Shown here: positions 9,686 to 17,866 of the stretch, one piece after another | Position numbering within the stretch: the first letter of the stretch is position 1 | Layout: each line of letters opens with the position of its first letter | Assembly (NCBI RefSeq): GCF_003054445.1 | Contig: NC_042509.1 | Coordinates: 682,001-746,000 of the forward strand | Reading direction: 5' to 3' | Length of the DNA stretch: 64,000 nucleotides | From: Pichia kudriavzevii | Lineage: Eukaryota; Ascomycota; Pichiomycetes; Pichiales; Pichiaceae | Position numbers and translations under genes: made by a program | The notes under the pieces: generated by a model | What the model was told of the DNA's origin: nothing | The model's database searches: none | The model's input: only the letters and a program-made list of their open reading frames with translations

Positions 9686-12523
9686 ATGGATACTACTGGA
9701 AGCCCTGACCCAAATTCCAGTTCTTTGGATAGACAAGCTGAAAATGATGTTGAAGAAAAGGTTGATCCAACAAGTGTGGACGAAGCATCAAATACAAACA
9801 CTATGTTTGTTGTTGGAGATAGTGACGGAGATGCCGACTCTAATGGTAATGATACTAACGAAGAAGGTGCGAAGACTGTAACTGAAACTGCCCTATCAAT
9901 TAATACAGAGGATGATCATGCAAACAACCTAGCAAAGGTTGAGGATTCAACCAATGGTAAGTCCACAGATGAATTATCAAAAGATTGCAGGGTTGAAGAG
10001 TCAGAAGTTAATAAATCAATTGAAACTGCTGTAAATGGAGAAGCTGAAATTGTTATCGAAGAGGAGGTTACGGAGCCCGAAATACCAGAAGATAACGAGA
10101 GTTCTAGACATGTAGATTTGGTAACCAATAAAACTCACGAAACTGGTAATTGTGTTCTTGAAGAAGTTGAAATGAAAGACTCAGATATAGTTGAGGAAAG
10201 ACCGGAAAAACAAATCCTAGACTCCAAAGCTGGAGAATTAGATATGATACAAATTACGGAAACACCACAACCGGAAGAGAAAGCAGAGCATCTTTTGACG
10301 GGGCCAGAGGAAGTACAAAACTCTGAAATGCCTAAAAGTGACAATGCATGGAAAGATGAGGAAGATATTGAAACAAATACTGATACTGAAGACCAAAAGG
10401 AAGATATACTAACTCAAGGTCCAGAGGCACAAAAACTTTTTAAGGAGAGTGCCGGCCAAATTGATGAAAATTTTGAGAGACAAGAGGATATCAAAGAGGA
10501 GGATCAAACTTCCAATGCGGGCATGCCTAATGATTCAAGGGAAGAAAAACATGATATTCCATTACCTCCCATTTATAGGTATCATCGTCCAGCATCAGTA
10601 GAATCGAAATTGAGTGCATTGACAAAAAATTTTGTATTTGCATTAGCGGTAGTTGATTTTCATCATATTCATGGTCCGGAGTTAACACATTGGCTAGATA
10701 AGGACGGAACTTTGACAAATGATGAAAAAGTTGCAAAGTGGCGTGAGGTGTGGCCATTTTTAGCTTTCCAAGGATTGCCCGATGGTGTACATATGTACGA
10801 TGAAACATTTACACATTTCACTCTAAGATACGATCAATTATTAGAGCGTGGCGTTGAGTTGAGTGACGAGAAGATCGACATTTACAAGGAAGGAATTACA
10901 AGCTATGCAAGTAGTGGTGACAACGAGGAAGGGAAGAGATCTATTTTAGAAATGGAAGATCCAAATCAAGGTACCGTTACATTATTTGGGTGTGCATGTA
11001 TTAGGCAGATTGAGAGTAAGAAACTTAACAATGAGGAAGACATCAAAAGAAGTATTGTCCAGAAATCAGTTTTATTGATTACCAGGGCACCCTTACCGAT
11101 CCAGATGAAGGAACAATTAAGTATTGTCACGCAAGCATGGTTTGAACAGTTCAATTTCAAAGATATTGAGATATTGACCTCTTTCTATGACACGTTAGAT
11201 GCTACTTACAACTTGAATGGTTATATCATTGAGCATGATGAGGATGAGAAGCTCCACTTAGAAGGGAAGAAGGTTATCAAGGAGAGTGACTTTTATATGG
11301 GGTTAAACTTTCAGGCGTGTGTTGAGAAATTGAGAAGGAACTTACTTTTAATTTTCAAGGCATTAATAACAGGGGAAAAGAGGATTCTAATATTTTCTAA
11401 GCAGTTGAATGATCTATCCAATATACAATATTGTTTAATTGGGCTTGTAACCAATTTATTACTAAATTTAGGAGATTGTGGGTTCCCATTTTTGGATTCC
11501 ACTTTATTCAGGGAAATAAAGAAATGTCAATCAATGAAAAGTTCTGACCGTTGCAGTGTGATGAACTTCTTGGGGTTACCGTTAAACATTTTTGGATTGA
11601 ATAATTTCTTCCAACCATATATGACATTACAACAGCTCGAGGAAATCTATAATTGTAACGTCAAGAGTTTTCTAATTGGTACTAGCAATGACATTGTATT
11701 GGAGAATAAGAGGGAGCTTTTCGATATTGTTGTTTATCTCGATGAAAGAGAGAACGGGATATTTGGCAGTGGAGGATGTAAGATTGAGATTTTTGACAAT
11801 GAGCTCAAGGAGTGTGGACTAACATGGGACGACAAGAAGTTTATTGATTTTATAGTTGAGAGTGTCATTGCACGTAAGAATGGGGAAGACCTCAATACGA
11901 GGGAGGGTGATGATGATGCATTTAATGGCAAGACTGTCAATGCAAACACTTCTATTGAGAATGGTGAATACAAGGGTGGGAACGAATTCATCAGAAGCCA
12001 ATTTGAAGACTATCTAATTGGATTTTTGAGCTGTATCAAATACGACAACTTTCTAAGTAACTATAAGAAACATAATCAATTGAATTTGGATATCTACGAG
12101 AACGATATTGCGAGATTTGGGGTCAAGTATGTGGATATGTTTACCAAGAGCAACGTTTACAAGTATTGGAATCTTACCACCGAGGATGAGTTCTTCAACC
12201 TCTTTGAGCCCATGCACGCTTGTCGGAACATTGACGTTAAGAAGTTCAAGGGGGGCGAGGTGATCAAGGGATGGTTTGAGAAACTCAAGAAACAGGGAGA
12301 ACTAAATAAGAAGGAGAAAGAGGTTGAGATGGTCAGAGATAATGGCTCTAGCGAGTCTAACGATATAGACGATACAGGAAAAATAGTTGAGATAGTTCGA
12401 GATGGTGAAGTAGTTCGAGATGGTGAAGTAGTTCGAGATGGTGAAGTACTTCACCAAGACAACAACGTGATACAAGGCTCAGCTATACAAAAGAAGTTTC
12501 GCGGATTTTTCGGGTGGAAATAA
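9686..12523 (+). CDS. AVL9: Avl9-type DENN-domain protein with long acidic N-terminal extension
   Basis: The 945-residue protein has the Avl9 signature at about residues 310-400: FALAVVDFHHIHGPEL, then VWPFLAFQGLPDG and TFTHFTLRYD, followed by the core and downstream DENN region. In yeast Avl9 acts in exocytic transport from the Golgi; DENN proteins generally act on Rab GTPases. The first 300 residues or so are very acidic and low in complexity (Glu/Asp/Asn/Thr), which I do not know from S. cerevisiae Avl9, where the domain begins near the N-terminus. The C-terminus carries three copies of an 18-base in-frame repeat (12395-12448). AVL9 is the best family; another DENN protein is possible but less likely. 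Confidence 0.8.
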   Translation: MDTTGSPDPNSSSLDRQAENDVEEKVDPTSVDEASNTNTMFVVGDSDGDADSNGNDTNEEGAKTVTETALSINTEDDHANNLAKVEDSTNGKSTDELSKDCRVEESEVNKSIETAVNGEAEIVIEEEVTEPEIPEDNESSRHVDLVTNKTHETGNCVLEEVEMKDSDIVEERPEKQILDSKAGELDMIQITETPQPEEKAEHLLTGPEEVQNSEMPKSDNAWKDEEDIETNTDTEDQKEDILTQGPEAQKLFKESAGQIDENFERQEDIKEEDQTSNAGMPNDSREEKHDIPLPPIYRYHRPASVESKLSALTKNFVFALAVVDFHHIHGPELTHWLDKDGTLTNDEKVAKWREVWPFLAFQGLPDGVHMYDETFTHFTLRYDQLLERGVELSDEKIDIYKEGITSYASSGDNEEGKRSILEMEDPNQGTVTLFGCACIRQIESKKLNNEEDIKRSIVQKSVLLITRAPLPIQMKEQLSIVTQAWFEQFNFKDIEILTSFYDTLDATYNLNGYIIEHDEDEKLHLEGKKVIKESDFYMGLNFQACVEKLRRNLLLIFKALITGEKRILIFSKQLNDLSNIQYCLIGLVTNLLLNLGDCGFPFLDSTLFREIKKCQSMKSSDRCSVMNFLGLPLNIFGLNNFFQPYMTLQQLEEIYNCNVKSFLIGTSNDIVLENKRELFDIVVYLDERENGIFGSGGCKIEIFDNELKECGLTWDDKKFIDFIVESVIARKNGEDLNTREGDDDAFNGKTVNANTSIENGEYKGGNEFIRSQFEDYLIGFLSCIKYDNFLSNYKKHNQLNLDIYENDIARFGVKYVDMFTKSNVYKYWNLTTEDEFFNLFEPMHACRNIDVKKFKGGEVIKGWFEKLKKQGELNKKEKEVEMVRDNGSSESNDIDDTGKIVEIVRDGEVVRDGEVVRDGEVLHQDNNVIQGSAIQKKFRGFFGWK
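12395..12448 (+). repeat. Three tandem 18-base repeats inside the AVL9-type gene
   Basis: Three perfect copies of GTTCGAGATGGTGAAGTA follow each other in frame and encode repeats of VRDGEV. The last copy runs into a perfect 16-base palindrome, GGTGAAGTACTTCACC (12440-12455). Perfect identity suggests recent slippage, and copy number may vary between strains. Confidence 0.9.
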
Positions 12524-12913
12524 AGTTGAGCCTTGGCATTTTATATTTTTTATTTTACGTTTTACATTTTACATTTTACATTTTACATTTTACATTTTAC
12601 ATTTTACATTTTTTAGTGTTTAAATTCCAACTCTAATTTGAGTTGTTGAGAACTTCTCGAATTTTCTCTAATTTTTAGTGCCAAGTTTGCGAACTAATTT
12701 TATTTTCCCGCGTTAGTAATTGAAAGAAACGGGAACGGGAAGGAAGGAAAGGAAAGAGGCTTTTTCCTTATCAGGGAGGGGGCAATTGAGGATCAAGAAG
12801 AGCTAGGAGTTGCCATTTCAGAGTGATTCTAAATTATATTTTGTATACTTTGTATATCTTGATACATTTCTATCCTATTGAAGTTGCTGTTGTGTTTATC
12901 ATTTAAGAGTTAG
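12524..12913. repeat. Intergenic region with a TTTTACA heptanucleotide array (about 12555-12612)
   Basis: The 390 bases between the AVL9-type and ECM3-type genes begin with degenerate T-rich sequence that resolves into about eight near-perfect copies of ATTTTAC. The remainder has a purine-rich stretch (12722-12760) and ordinary promoter-like AT-rich sequence before the carrier gene. No gene is seen. Confidence 0.75.
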
Positions 12914-14242
12914 ATGCAGCCTCTAAACCTGCCGCAACTTGTATTGTCCACCTTCAATGAAGCCCGTAATGGGTTGTCCTTTCAACAGATTTCATTTTTG
13001 ACCTTTCAGGCAGTTGTTCAAGTTTTCATAATTTGTTTGGCTGGTTATTGGGCTGCTAGCTCAAAGTTATTGACCAATGAGGGCACCAAGGTGATTTCCA
13101 AATTAAATGTTGATTTATTCACACCGGCACTTATTTTCTCTAAACTTGCAAGTTCATTGAGTTTGAAGAAATTATTGGAAGTTATACTGATTCCATTGCT
13201 TTATGCTATAACAACATTAATTTCATACTTATCATCCCTCTTAGTCTCGAAATGGCTAGAATTGACAGAACCAGAATCTAATTTTGTTACTGCAATGTCG
13301 GTGTTTGGTAATTCGAATTCTTTACCTGTCTCTTTAACATTAGCCTTGGCATATTCTCTACCGGATTTAGAATGGGACGATATTGAAGATGATAATCCTG
13401 ATAAAATTGCGTCGAGAGGGTTGATTTATTTACTTATTTTTCAACAATTAGGTCAAATGTTAAGATGGTCATGGGGGTATAACAAGCTATTACAAAGACA
13501 GCCAGACCATGTTATCTTTTATGATACTCATAGAGATGTTGAAGATGTTGAAGATTCAAATCTAGTTACCGATGAAGACTACTTAGAGAGTGGGGATATA
13601 AACAGCCATGATGACGTTGTATTGTCCAATGAAGATGGTTTATTGATTGCAAACAATGAAGATAAATTAGATTTAGAGCCATTGTACAAGAGGATTGCCC
13701 AAAAAGTTTATGGATGGATGAATCCTCCACTATGGTCTATGTTACTAGCTATAATAGTTGCATCAATACCTAAATTGAAGGGCGAGTTTTATGAATATAA
13801 TGGATTTATCCAACATACATTATCAAGTTCAATCCAACAATTAGGACTTGTATCGATTCCCCTTATATTGGTTGTTCTTGGTGCTAATTTGGCACCAAGT
13901 AGTGATATACCTCCAGCATGTCCACATTATAAGCGTATGATTATTGGTTCTTTACTTGGTCGAATGGTACTCCCGTCATTTATCTTGTTGCCTATTATTG
14001 TCTTGTGCGTCAAATTCATTGGATTGAGTATAATGCAAGACCCAATTTTCCTTATAACGAGTTTCCTCTTGATAACGTCTCCACCGGCAATCCAGCTCTC
14101 TCAGATTTGCCAGTTGAACGAGTTGTACCAGAAGGAAATGGCCGGCGTATTGTTTTACGGGTACGCGGTCTTGACTCTTCCAGTCACCATTATAGTTGTG
14201 GTTACAAGTATAGAAGCTATGAAATGGGCCCAACAAACATAA
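12914..14242 (+). CDS. Auxin-efflux-carrier-family membrane protein (Ecm3/YNL095C type)
   Basis: The 442-residue protein has about five hydrophobic segments in each half, separated by an acidic hydrophilic loop (roughly residues 205-255). The N-terminal half contains LTNEGTKVISKLNVDLFTPALIFSKLAS and SVFGNSNSLPVSLTLAL, both typical of fungal members of the auxin efflux carrier (PIN-like) family such as S. cerevisiae Ecm3, YNL095C and YLR152C. These are thought to sit in the ER or other internal membranes; their substrates are not established. It is shorter than the S. cerevisiae members (about 575-640 residues), mainly in the central loop. I give no symbol because several paralogues fit. Confidence 0.85.
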   Translation: MQPLNLPQLVLSTFNEARNGLSFQQISFLTFQAVVQVFIICLAGYWAASSKLLTNEGTKVISKLNVDLFTPALIFSKLASSLSLKKLLEVILIPLLYAITTLISYLSSLLVSKWLELTEPESNFVTAMSVFGNSNSLPVSLTLALAYSLPDLEWDDIEDDNPDKIASRGLIYLLIFQQLGQMLRWSWGYNKLLQRQPDHVIFYDTHRDVEDVEDSNLVTDEDYLESGDINSHDDVVLSNEDGLLIANNEDKLDLEPLYKRIAQKVYGWMNPPLWSMLLAIIVASIPKLKGEFYEYNGFIQHTLSSSIQQLGLVSIPLILVVLGANLAPSSDIPPACPHYKRMIIGSLLGRMVLPSFILLPIIVLCVKFIGLSIMQDPIFLITSFLLITSPPAIQLSQICQLNELYQKEMAGVLFYGYAVLTLPVTIIVVVTSIEAMKWAQQT

Positions 14243-14674
14243 GTAACGTTCTGCTCAAGGCCATGGGCTCTTCTCTCTCTCCTCCCCCCTCTTTTTTCTT
14301 GCTCATCCTAGACAGCTAGGCTGTTTTGTCGGTTTCTAAATACACCCTTTGTACATGTTTTATATTTTTACAGTTTTACAGTTGTACGTTGAACCTGTAC
14401 ACCCCCCCACATTGGGCCAAATTGAGTGGCGAATTTCTCTGTAAAAGTTTTTGCACTTTTTTTCCTTTGTTGTCACCTTTCCTTCACTTCCCGCATTTTT
14501 TCCTCCTCGCTGAGCATTGTCTCATTAATTGGCGTACAGAGAACAAAAAAAAGCCAAGAGGGAGGCGGGAAACCAATTTATTTATCTATTGGTGACTGCA
14601 CAATTGTTTGGTACCTGTGGGTGTTTCTTTTGATAGGATTGCTCCAACCATACTATAAAGCAAACTTAACGGCC
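14243..14674. other. Intergenic region upstream of the CRP1/MDG1-type gene
   Basis: This stretch of 432 bases holds no convincing gene. It has C- and T-rich runs (14279-14300, 14401-14408, 14458-14470) and one GCCAAG hexamer (14553-14558), the core of PacC/Rim101 sites. A single hexamer is expected by chance, so I attach little weight to it. The long open frame across this stretch has no family features. Confidence 0.4.
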
Positions 14675-15415
14675 ATGAGCAGCTACACGTTTACATATCC
14701 AGCGAAGGAAGGCATTGAGGACGTTGTTGTCACGGGGACCTTTGACAATTGGTCGCAGAGCCTTCCAATGATCAAGCGAGGCAAGCAATGGGAAATCGAG
14801 GTGCCATTATCACCAAAGGACGGAAAGATTGAGTTCAAGTTCATTCTCAACAATGGCGAGTGGGTCATCAGCGACGAGTACTGGACGGTGGTGGACGATA
14901 GCGGGAATGTGAACAACTATATCGAGTTGAACAGGGAGACCAACTCCTGGGACGGTAATAAGGGCGGCAAGACCACCAAGACCACCAAGACCGAGGGGGT
15001 CAACAGCGCCTATATCCCCGAAAGCGGTGGCCTCTCAGCGAAGATCCAGAGTAAGGAGACTGATAACAATGCCTCAGCGACGGTGATGCCAAGTACCGAA
15101 GGCATCCAAAGTACGCCATTGGGGGAGCCAGGTATAGTTGTTCCCGACACCAAGGACCCTTCTGTGAATGCGGCGTTTACCGAGGTGAGCAATGTGGATG
15201 CCAAGGCGTTGAATGCGGAAATGAAGGCCAAGGAGAAGAGCAAGAGCCAGAGCAAGAGCCAGAGCCAGAATTCAGATCCAGAGAAAGTCAAGTATGTCAA
15301 GAAGGTCAAGAAGAGCACCTCCCCATCGCCCCGTTCCCCAACAGAGGAGACTCCGTCGACGGGCACGGCCAAGAAACAGGGTCTCTTCTCGAGAATGAAG
15401 AACAAGCTCAAGTAA
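14675..15415 (+). CDS. MDG1: Crp1/Mdg1-type protein with N-terminal glycogen-binding (AMPK1-CBM) fold
   Basis: I start at the ATG at 14675 because the fold begins at once: YTFTYPAKEGIEDVVVTGTFDNW, then an immunoglobulin-like CBM48/AMPK-beta domain to about residue 90 ending in NNYIELN. The frame is open upstream but that part looks like 5' leader. The C-terminal 150 residues are low-complexity, Lys/Ser/Gln-rich, with a basic end. The architecture matches S. cerevisiae Crp1 and Mdg1. Crp1 was described as binding cruciform DNA; Mdg1 acts in the pheromone-response G-protein pathway. The S. cerevisiae pair arose by duplication, so a single gene here could be called either. At 246 residues it is shorter than both. 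Confidence 0.8.
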   Translation: MSSYTFTYPAKEGIEDVVVTGTFDNWSQSLPMIKRGKQWEIEVPLSPKDGKIEFKFILNNGEWVISDEYWTVVDDSGNVNNYIELNRETNSWDGNKGGKTTKTTKTEGVNSAYIPESGGLSAKIQSKETDNNASATVMPSTEGIQSTPLGEPGIVVPDTKDPSVNAAFTEVSNVDAKALNAEMKAKEKSKSQSKSQSQNSDPEKVKYVKKVKKSTSPSPRSPTEETPSTGTAKKQGLFSRMKNKLK

Positions 15416-16308
15416 TGGAGAGCACACGTAAATCGTGGACTCGTGTTTAGTATGTACAAGTTTATTTTCAGTATAATTTTAATTCGACTTTATAGCAGTG
15501 TTGTATTCCAGTATATTATTCTAATATGTTAATCTAATATGGTATTCTACTCTGTGTTTCAACATTATATGATTCTAATATGTTATAATCAATATTATCT
15601 TATTCCAACGCCATAAATTCCTAATATTAATGTATTTCAATATTACGTCAGTGTAATATTATCCTACTATTAACATCACTCGTCATTGCACTTACATTTA
15701 GGGGCACTGACAGAGAAGTGGATGTTCCCTTGAAAGACACTGACACTCATACTACCCTCGGGTTGTTCTTTAGCCTTTTTCAAAAGGTGCCGTACCACAT
15801 TGACTTATTCCGCTTGTTCCATCCACGGAGATTCGAAAGATCGACGGAGATAGACCGGTTATCCCGCGGAGATAGCGGCAGTTGTTCCACTAGTCGATTT
15901 TTTAGTAAAGAAAGCTGAGGATTTCCCCCTGGAAAATACGAGGAGGACCTCAGAAGGAGCCCCAAACAGTGAGAGAAGGAATTTTAGCGCCCACTTGGCG
16001 CATGCTTGGCACGCAGTTGGCCGTTTTTCAGCCGCATTATGATTTGCAAATTTCCTATAGTAGCAGGCGTAGACATGTGAATGGAGAGAAGGAGATTTGC
16101 AATAGACGTAATGTTTATGGCCTCTGGTTCATATGTTCGGGTGTGTCCGTTAAGTAGGGTTTTGTATTTGGAAGGTCTGATTTTAAGAATTTCCTCTTGC
16201 CTTCTCCTCCCAAGGTTCCCGGTTTCTCCAATATCCTTCGGATTACTGCTTCTTCTTCCTTTCCTCTAGACAAACAACAGATTTGGATTTTGGAAATCGG
16301 TTGGTCTC
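15416..16308. other. Long intergenic region upstream of the PacC/RIM101-type gene
   Basis: The first part (about 15500-15670) is strongly AT-rich, with repeated TTCTAATATG and TAATATT words. The second part is richer in GC and contains CCCGCGGAG (15863-15871) and two CTTGGC hexamers (15994-15999 and 16005-16010). Several short frames cross this part, but none shows a domain or a sensible start. I read it as terminator plus an unusually long promoter for the zinc-finger gene. Confidence 0.5.
15994..16010 (-). promoter_or_regulatory. Paired GCCAAG elements, possible PacC/Rim101 sites
   Basis: Two CTTGGC hexamers (15994-15999 and 16005-16010) lie 11 bases apart, reading GCCAAG on the minus strand; the second extends to TGCCAAG, the core known for Rim101, and the known PacC core is GCCARG. 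They lie about 300 bases upstream of a gene whose three zinc fingers are of exactly the PacC/Rim101 type, so autoregulation is plausible. Confidence 0.45.
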
Positions 16309-17265
16309 ATGGGAGAAAAGAGATTCAGATTGAGAAACTCACCGATTGCTTCGATGGTAGACGTAAAGGACGAGGACGTTATTGCAGACACAAACGAGAG
16401 CTCAAGTAGGGAGCCTATAAGATCTGCTGCAGCTGGGAAACTCCTCAAATGTGAATGGAATGGGTGCCATCTCGTGTTTTCAGACGCTAATCTCTTATAT
16501 CACCACCTATGTGACGACCATATAGGACGCAAGTGCCATAAAAATCTAACTCTCCGGTGCCATTGGGGGGACTGCCAAGTATCCACAGTTAAACGAGACC
16601 ACATTACCTCTCATGTCCGTGTCCATGTACCTCTGAAACCGTACTCGTGTTTGCATTGCACAAAGCGCTTCAAACGCCCGCAGGATCTAAAGAAACATTT
16701 GAAGACCCACAGTAATGCCAGACTGAGACATGTTCATCAACAGTATCTCATCGACGATATAAACTTAGGAAAATGTTCCGGAATAAGATTAGTCCCAGTG
16801 TCAACTTCTTCACTTCAGCACCGCCACTATCCATCGAGTCAACAGCGTAGCTTCTCTCCACAGTACCCACAGTATTTACAACTAGACTCCCCAGAGTCGC
16901 ATGCCCAAGTGTTAGTACCACCACATATACCTTCACAGTTGCAAGTTCAAATGGATTTACAGTCACAACTACACCCCCCAGTACAATCACAGCTGCAGCA
17001 TCAAGTACACCCTCAAATACAACATCAAATACACACTCAACTGCAGCAACAACTACAAACTCAACTACACCCTCCTCTACAACCACAAATACAGATACAG
17101 CCATATTATTCATTGCAACATATACCCGTGTTTTACCATCCCCCAGGACAACCTCCCGTGCAGCACATCAACAACTTTCCAGCATTAATCCAGGATAGAA
17201 TTGTGCAACAACACCAATATACACAATTACATACTTCGCATAACCCGTATGCAACACATATGTAA
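16309..17265 (+). CDS. Short PacC/RIM101-type C2H2 zinc-finger transcription factor
   Basis: The 318-residue protein has three C2H2 fingers at residues 48-134: CEWNGC...HHLCDDH, CHWGDC...[13 protein letters not shown], and [21 protein letters not shown]. The wording [22 protein letters not shown] and [10 protein letters not shown] is characteristic of PacC/Rim101, the ambient-pH regulators that bind GCCARG. After the fingers come about 140 residues of Gln/His/Pro/Leu low-complexity sequence with repeated QLQ, QIQHQIH and QLHPPLQ units. It is about half the length of S. cerevisiae Rim101 (625), and I see no clear YPX[LI] motif or long acidic tail such as those used for Rim20 binding and Rim13 processing. 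It may be a processing-independent paralogue, so I withhold the symbol. Confidence 0.85.
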   Translation: MGEKRFRLRNSPIASMVDVKDEDVIADTNESSSREPIRSAAAGKLLKCEWNGCHLVFSDANLLYHHLCDDHIGRKCHKNLTLRCHWGDCQVSTVKRDHITSHVRVHVPLKPYSCLHCTKRFKRPQDLKKHLKTHSNARLRHVHQQYLIDDINLGKCSGIRLVPVSTSSLQHRHYPSSQQRSFSPQYPQYLQLDSPESHAQVLVPPHIPSQLQVQMDLQSQLHPPVQSQLQHQVHPQIQHQIHTQLQQQLQTQLHPPLQPQIQIQPYYSLQHIPVFYHPPGQPPVQHINNFPALIQDRIVQQHQYTQLHTSHNPYATHM

Positions 17266-17465
17266 TTAACCTACTCAGTAAGTAACATGCTAAAGTTCGA
17301 ATTTGTAAAAATACCAATGATTTCCTCTTGTGGAATTTCTCATTCCTGCCAAGTTCGCTCGATTTTTACGGGGTTTCCATTTATTCCTTTTACAGGAATG
17401 AATGGCCTCACAAACTGTCATTCTTGTATGTTTATCAGGACAGTGTAATACCCCATCTCACAACC

Positions 17466-17831
17466 ATGCCCTCACACTCCACACAAGGTTCGTCAACGCA
17501 GACACAGACACAACAGGACGATGAAGTGCCTACCCTGCATCTGAAGGTAGTGCATGATAAGAACAAGAAGAAGAACAAAAAGAAGGTTGAATGGAGTGAT
17601 GATGTAATCGATAATGAGTTTTTGAACAAGAAGAAGTCGAAAATATGTTGCATATTCCATCCTCAAAACCCGGAAGAGTATGAACTGCAACCGTCAAGTG
17701 ATTCGGACTCAAGCAGCGAGTCAGATAGTGAAAGTGATGAAGATCTAGGCGAAGGTAATGCCTACGAACGACAACCAAAGTACTCAAAGAAACACACTCA
17801 CAATCATGATTGTCATGAACATACCCACTAA
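17466..17831 (+). CDS. YPI1: Ypi1, protein phosphatase 1 inhibitor/regulator
   Basis: The start is the ATG at 17466, giving 121 residues. The conserved core [27 protein letters not shown] identifies the YPI1/inhibitor-3 (PPP1R11) family: the VEW segment is its PP1-docking RVxW-like motif, followed by KKKSKxCCIFH. In yeast it binds Glc7 and helps target it in the nucleus. Around the core the protein is disordered, with a basic run before it, an acidic Ser/Asp run after it and a His-rich end. It is convergent with NIC96, only 35 bases apart; the same two genes are adjacent and convergent in S. cerevisiae. Confidence 0.93.
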   Translation: MPSHSTQGSSTQTQTQQDDEVPTLHLKVVHDKNKKKNKKKVEWSDDVIDNEFLNKKKSKICCIFHPQNPEEYELQPSSDSDSSSESDSESDEDLGEGNAYERQPKYSKKHTHNHDCHEHTH

Positions 17832-17866
17832 GATAAAAGGATGGAAATTAAATTCTATACATTGGT

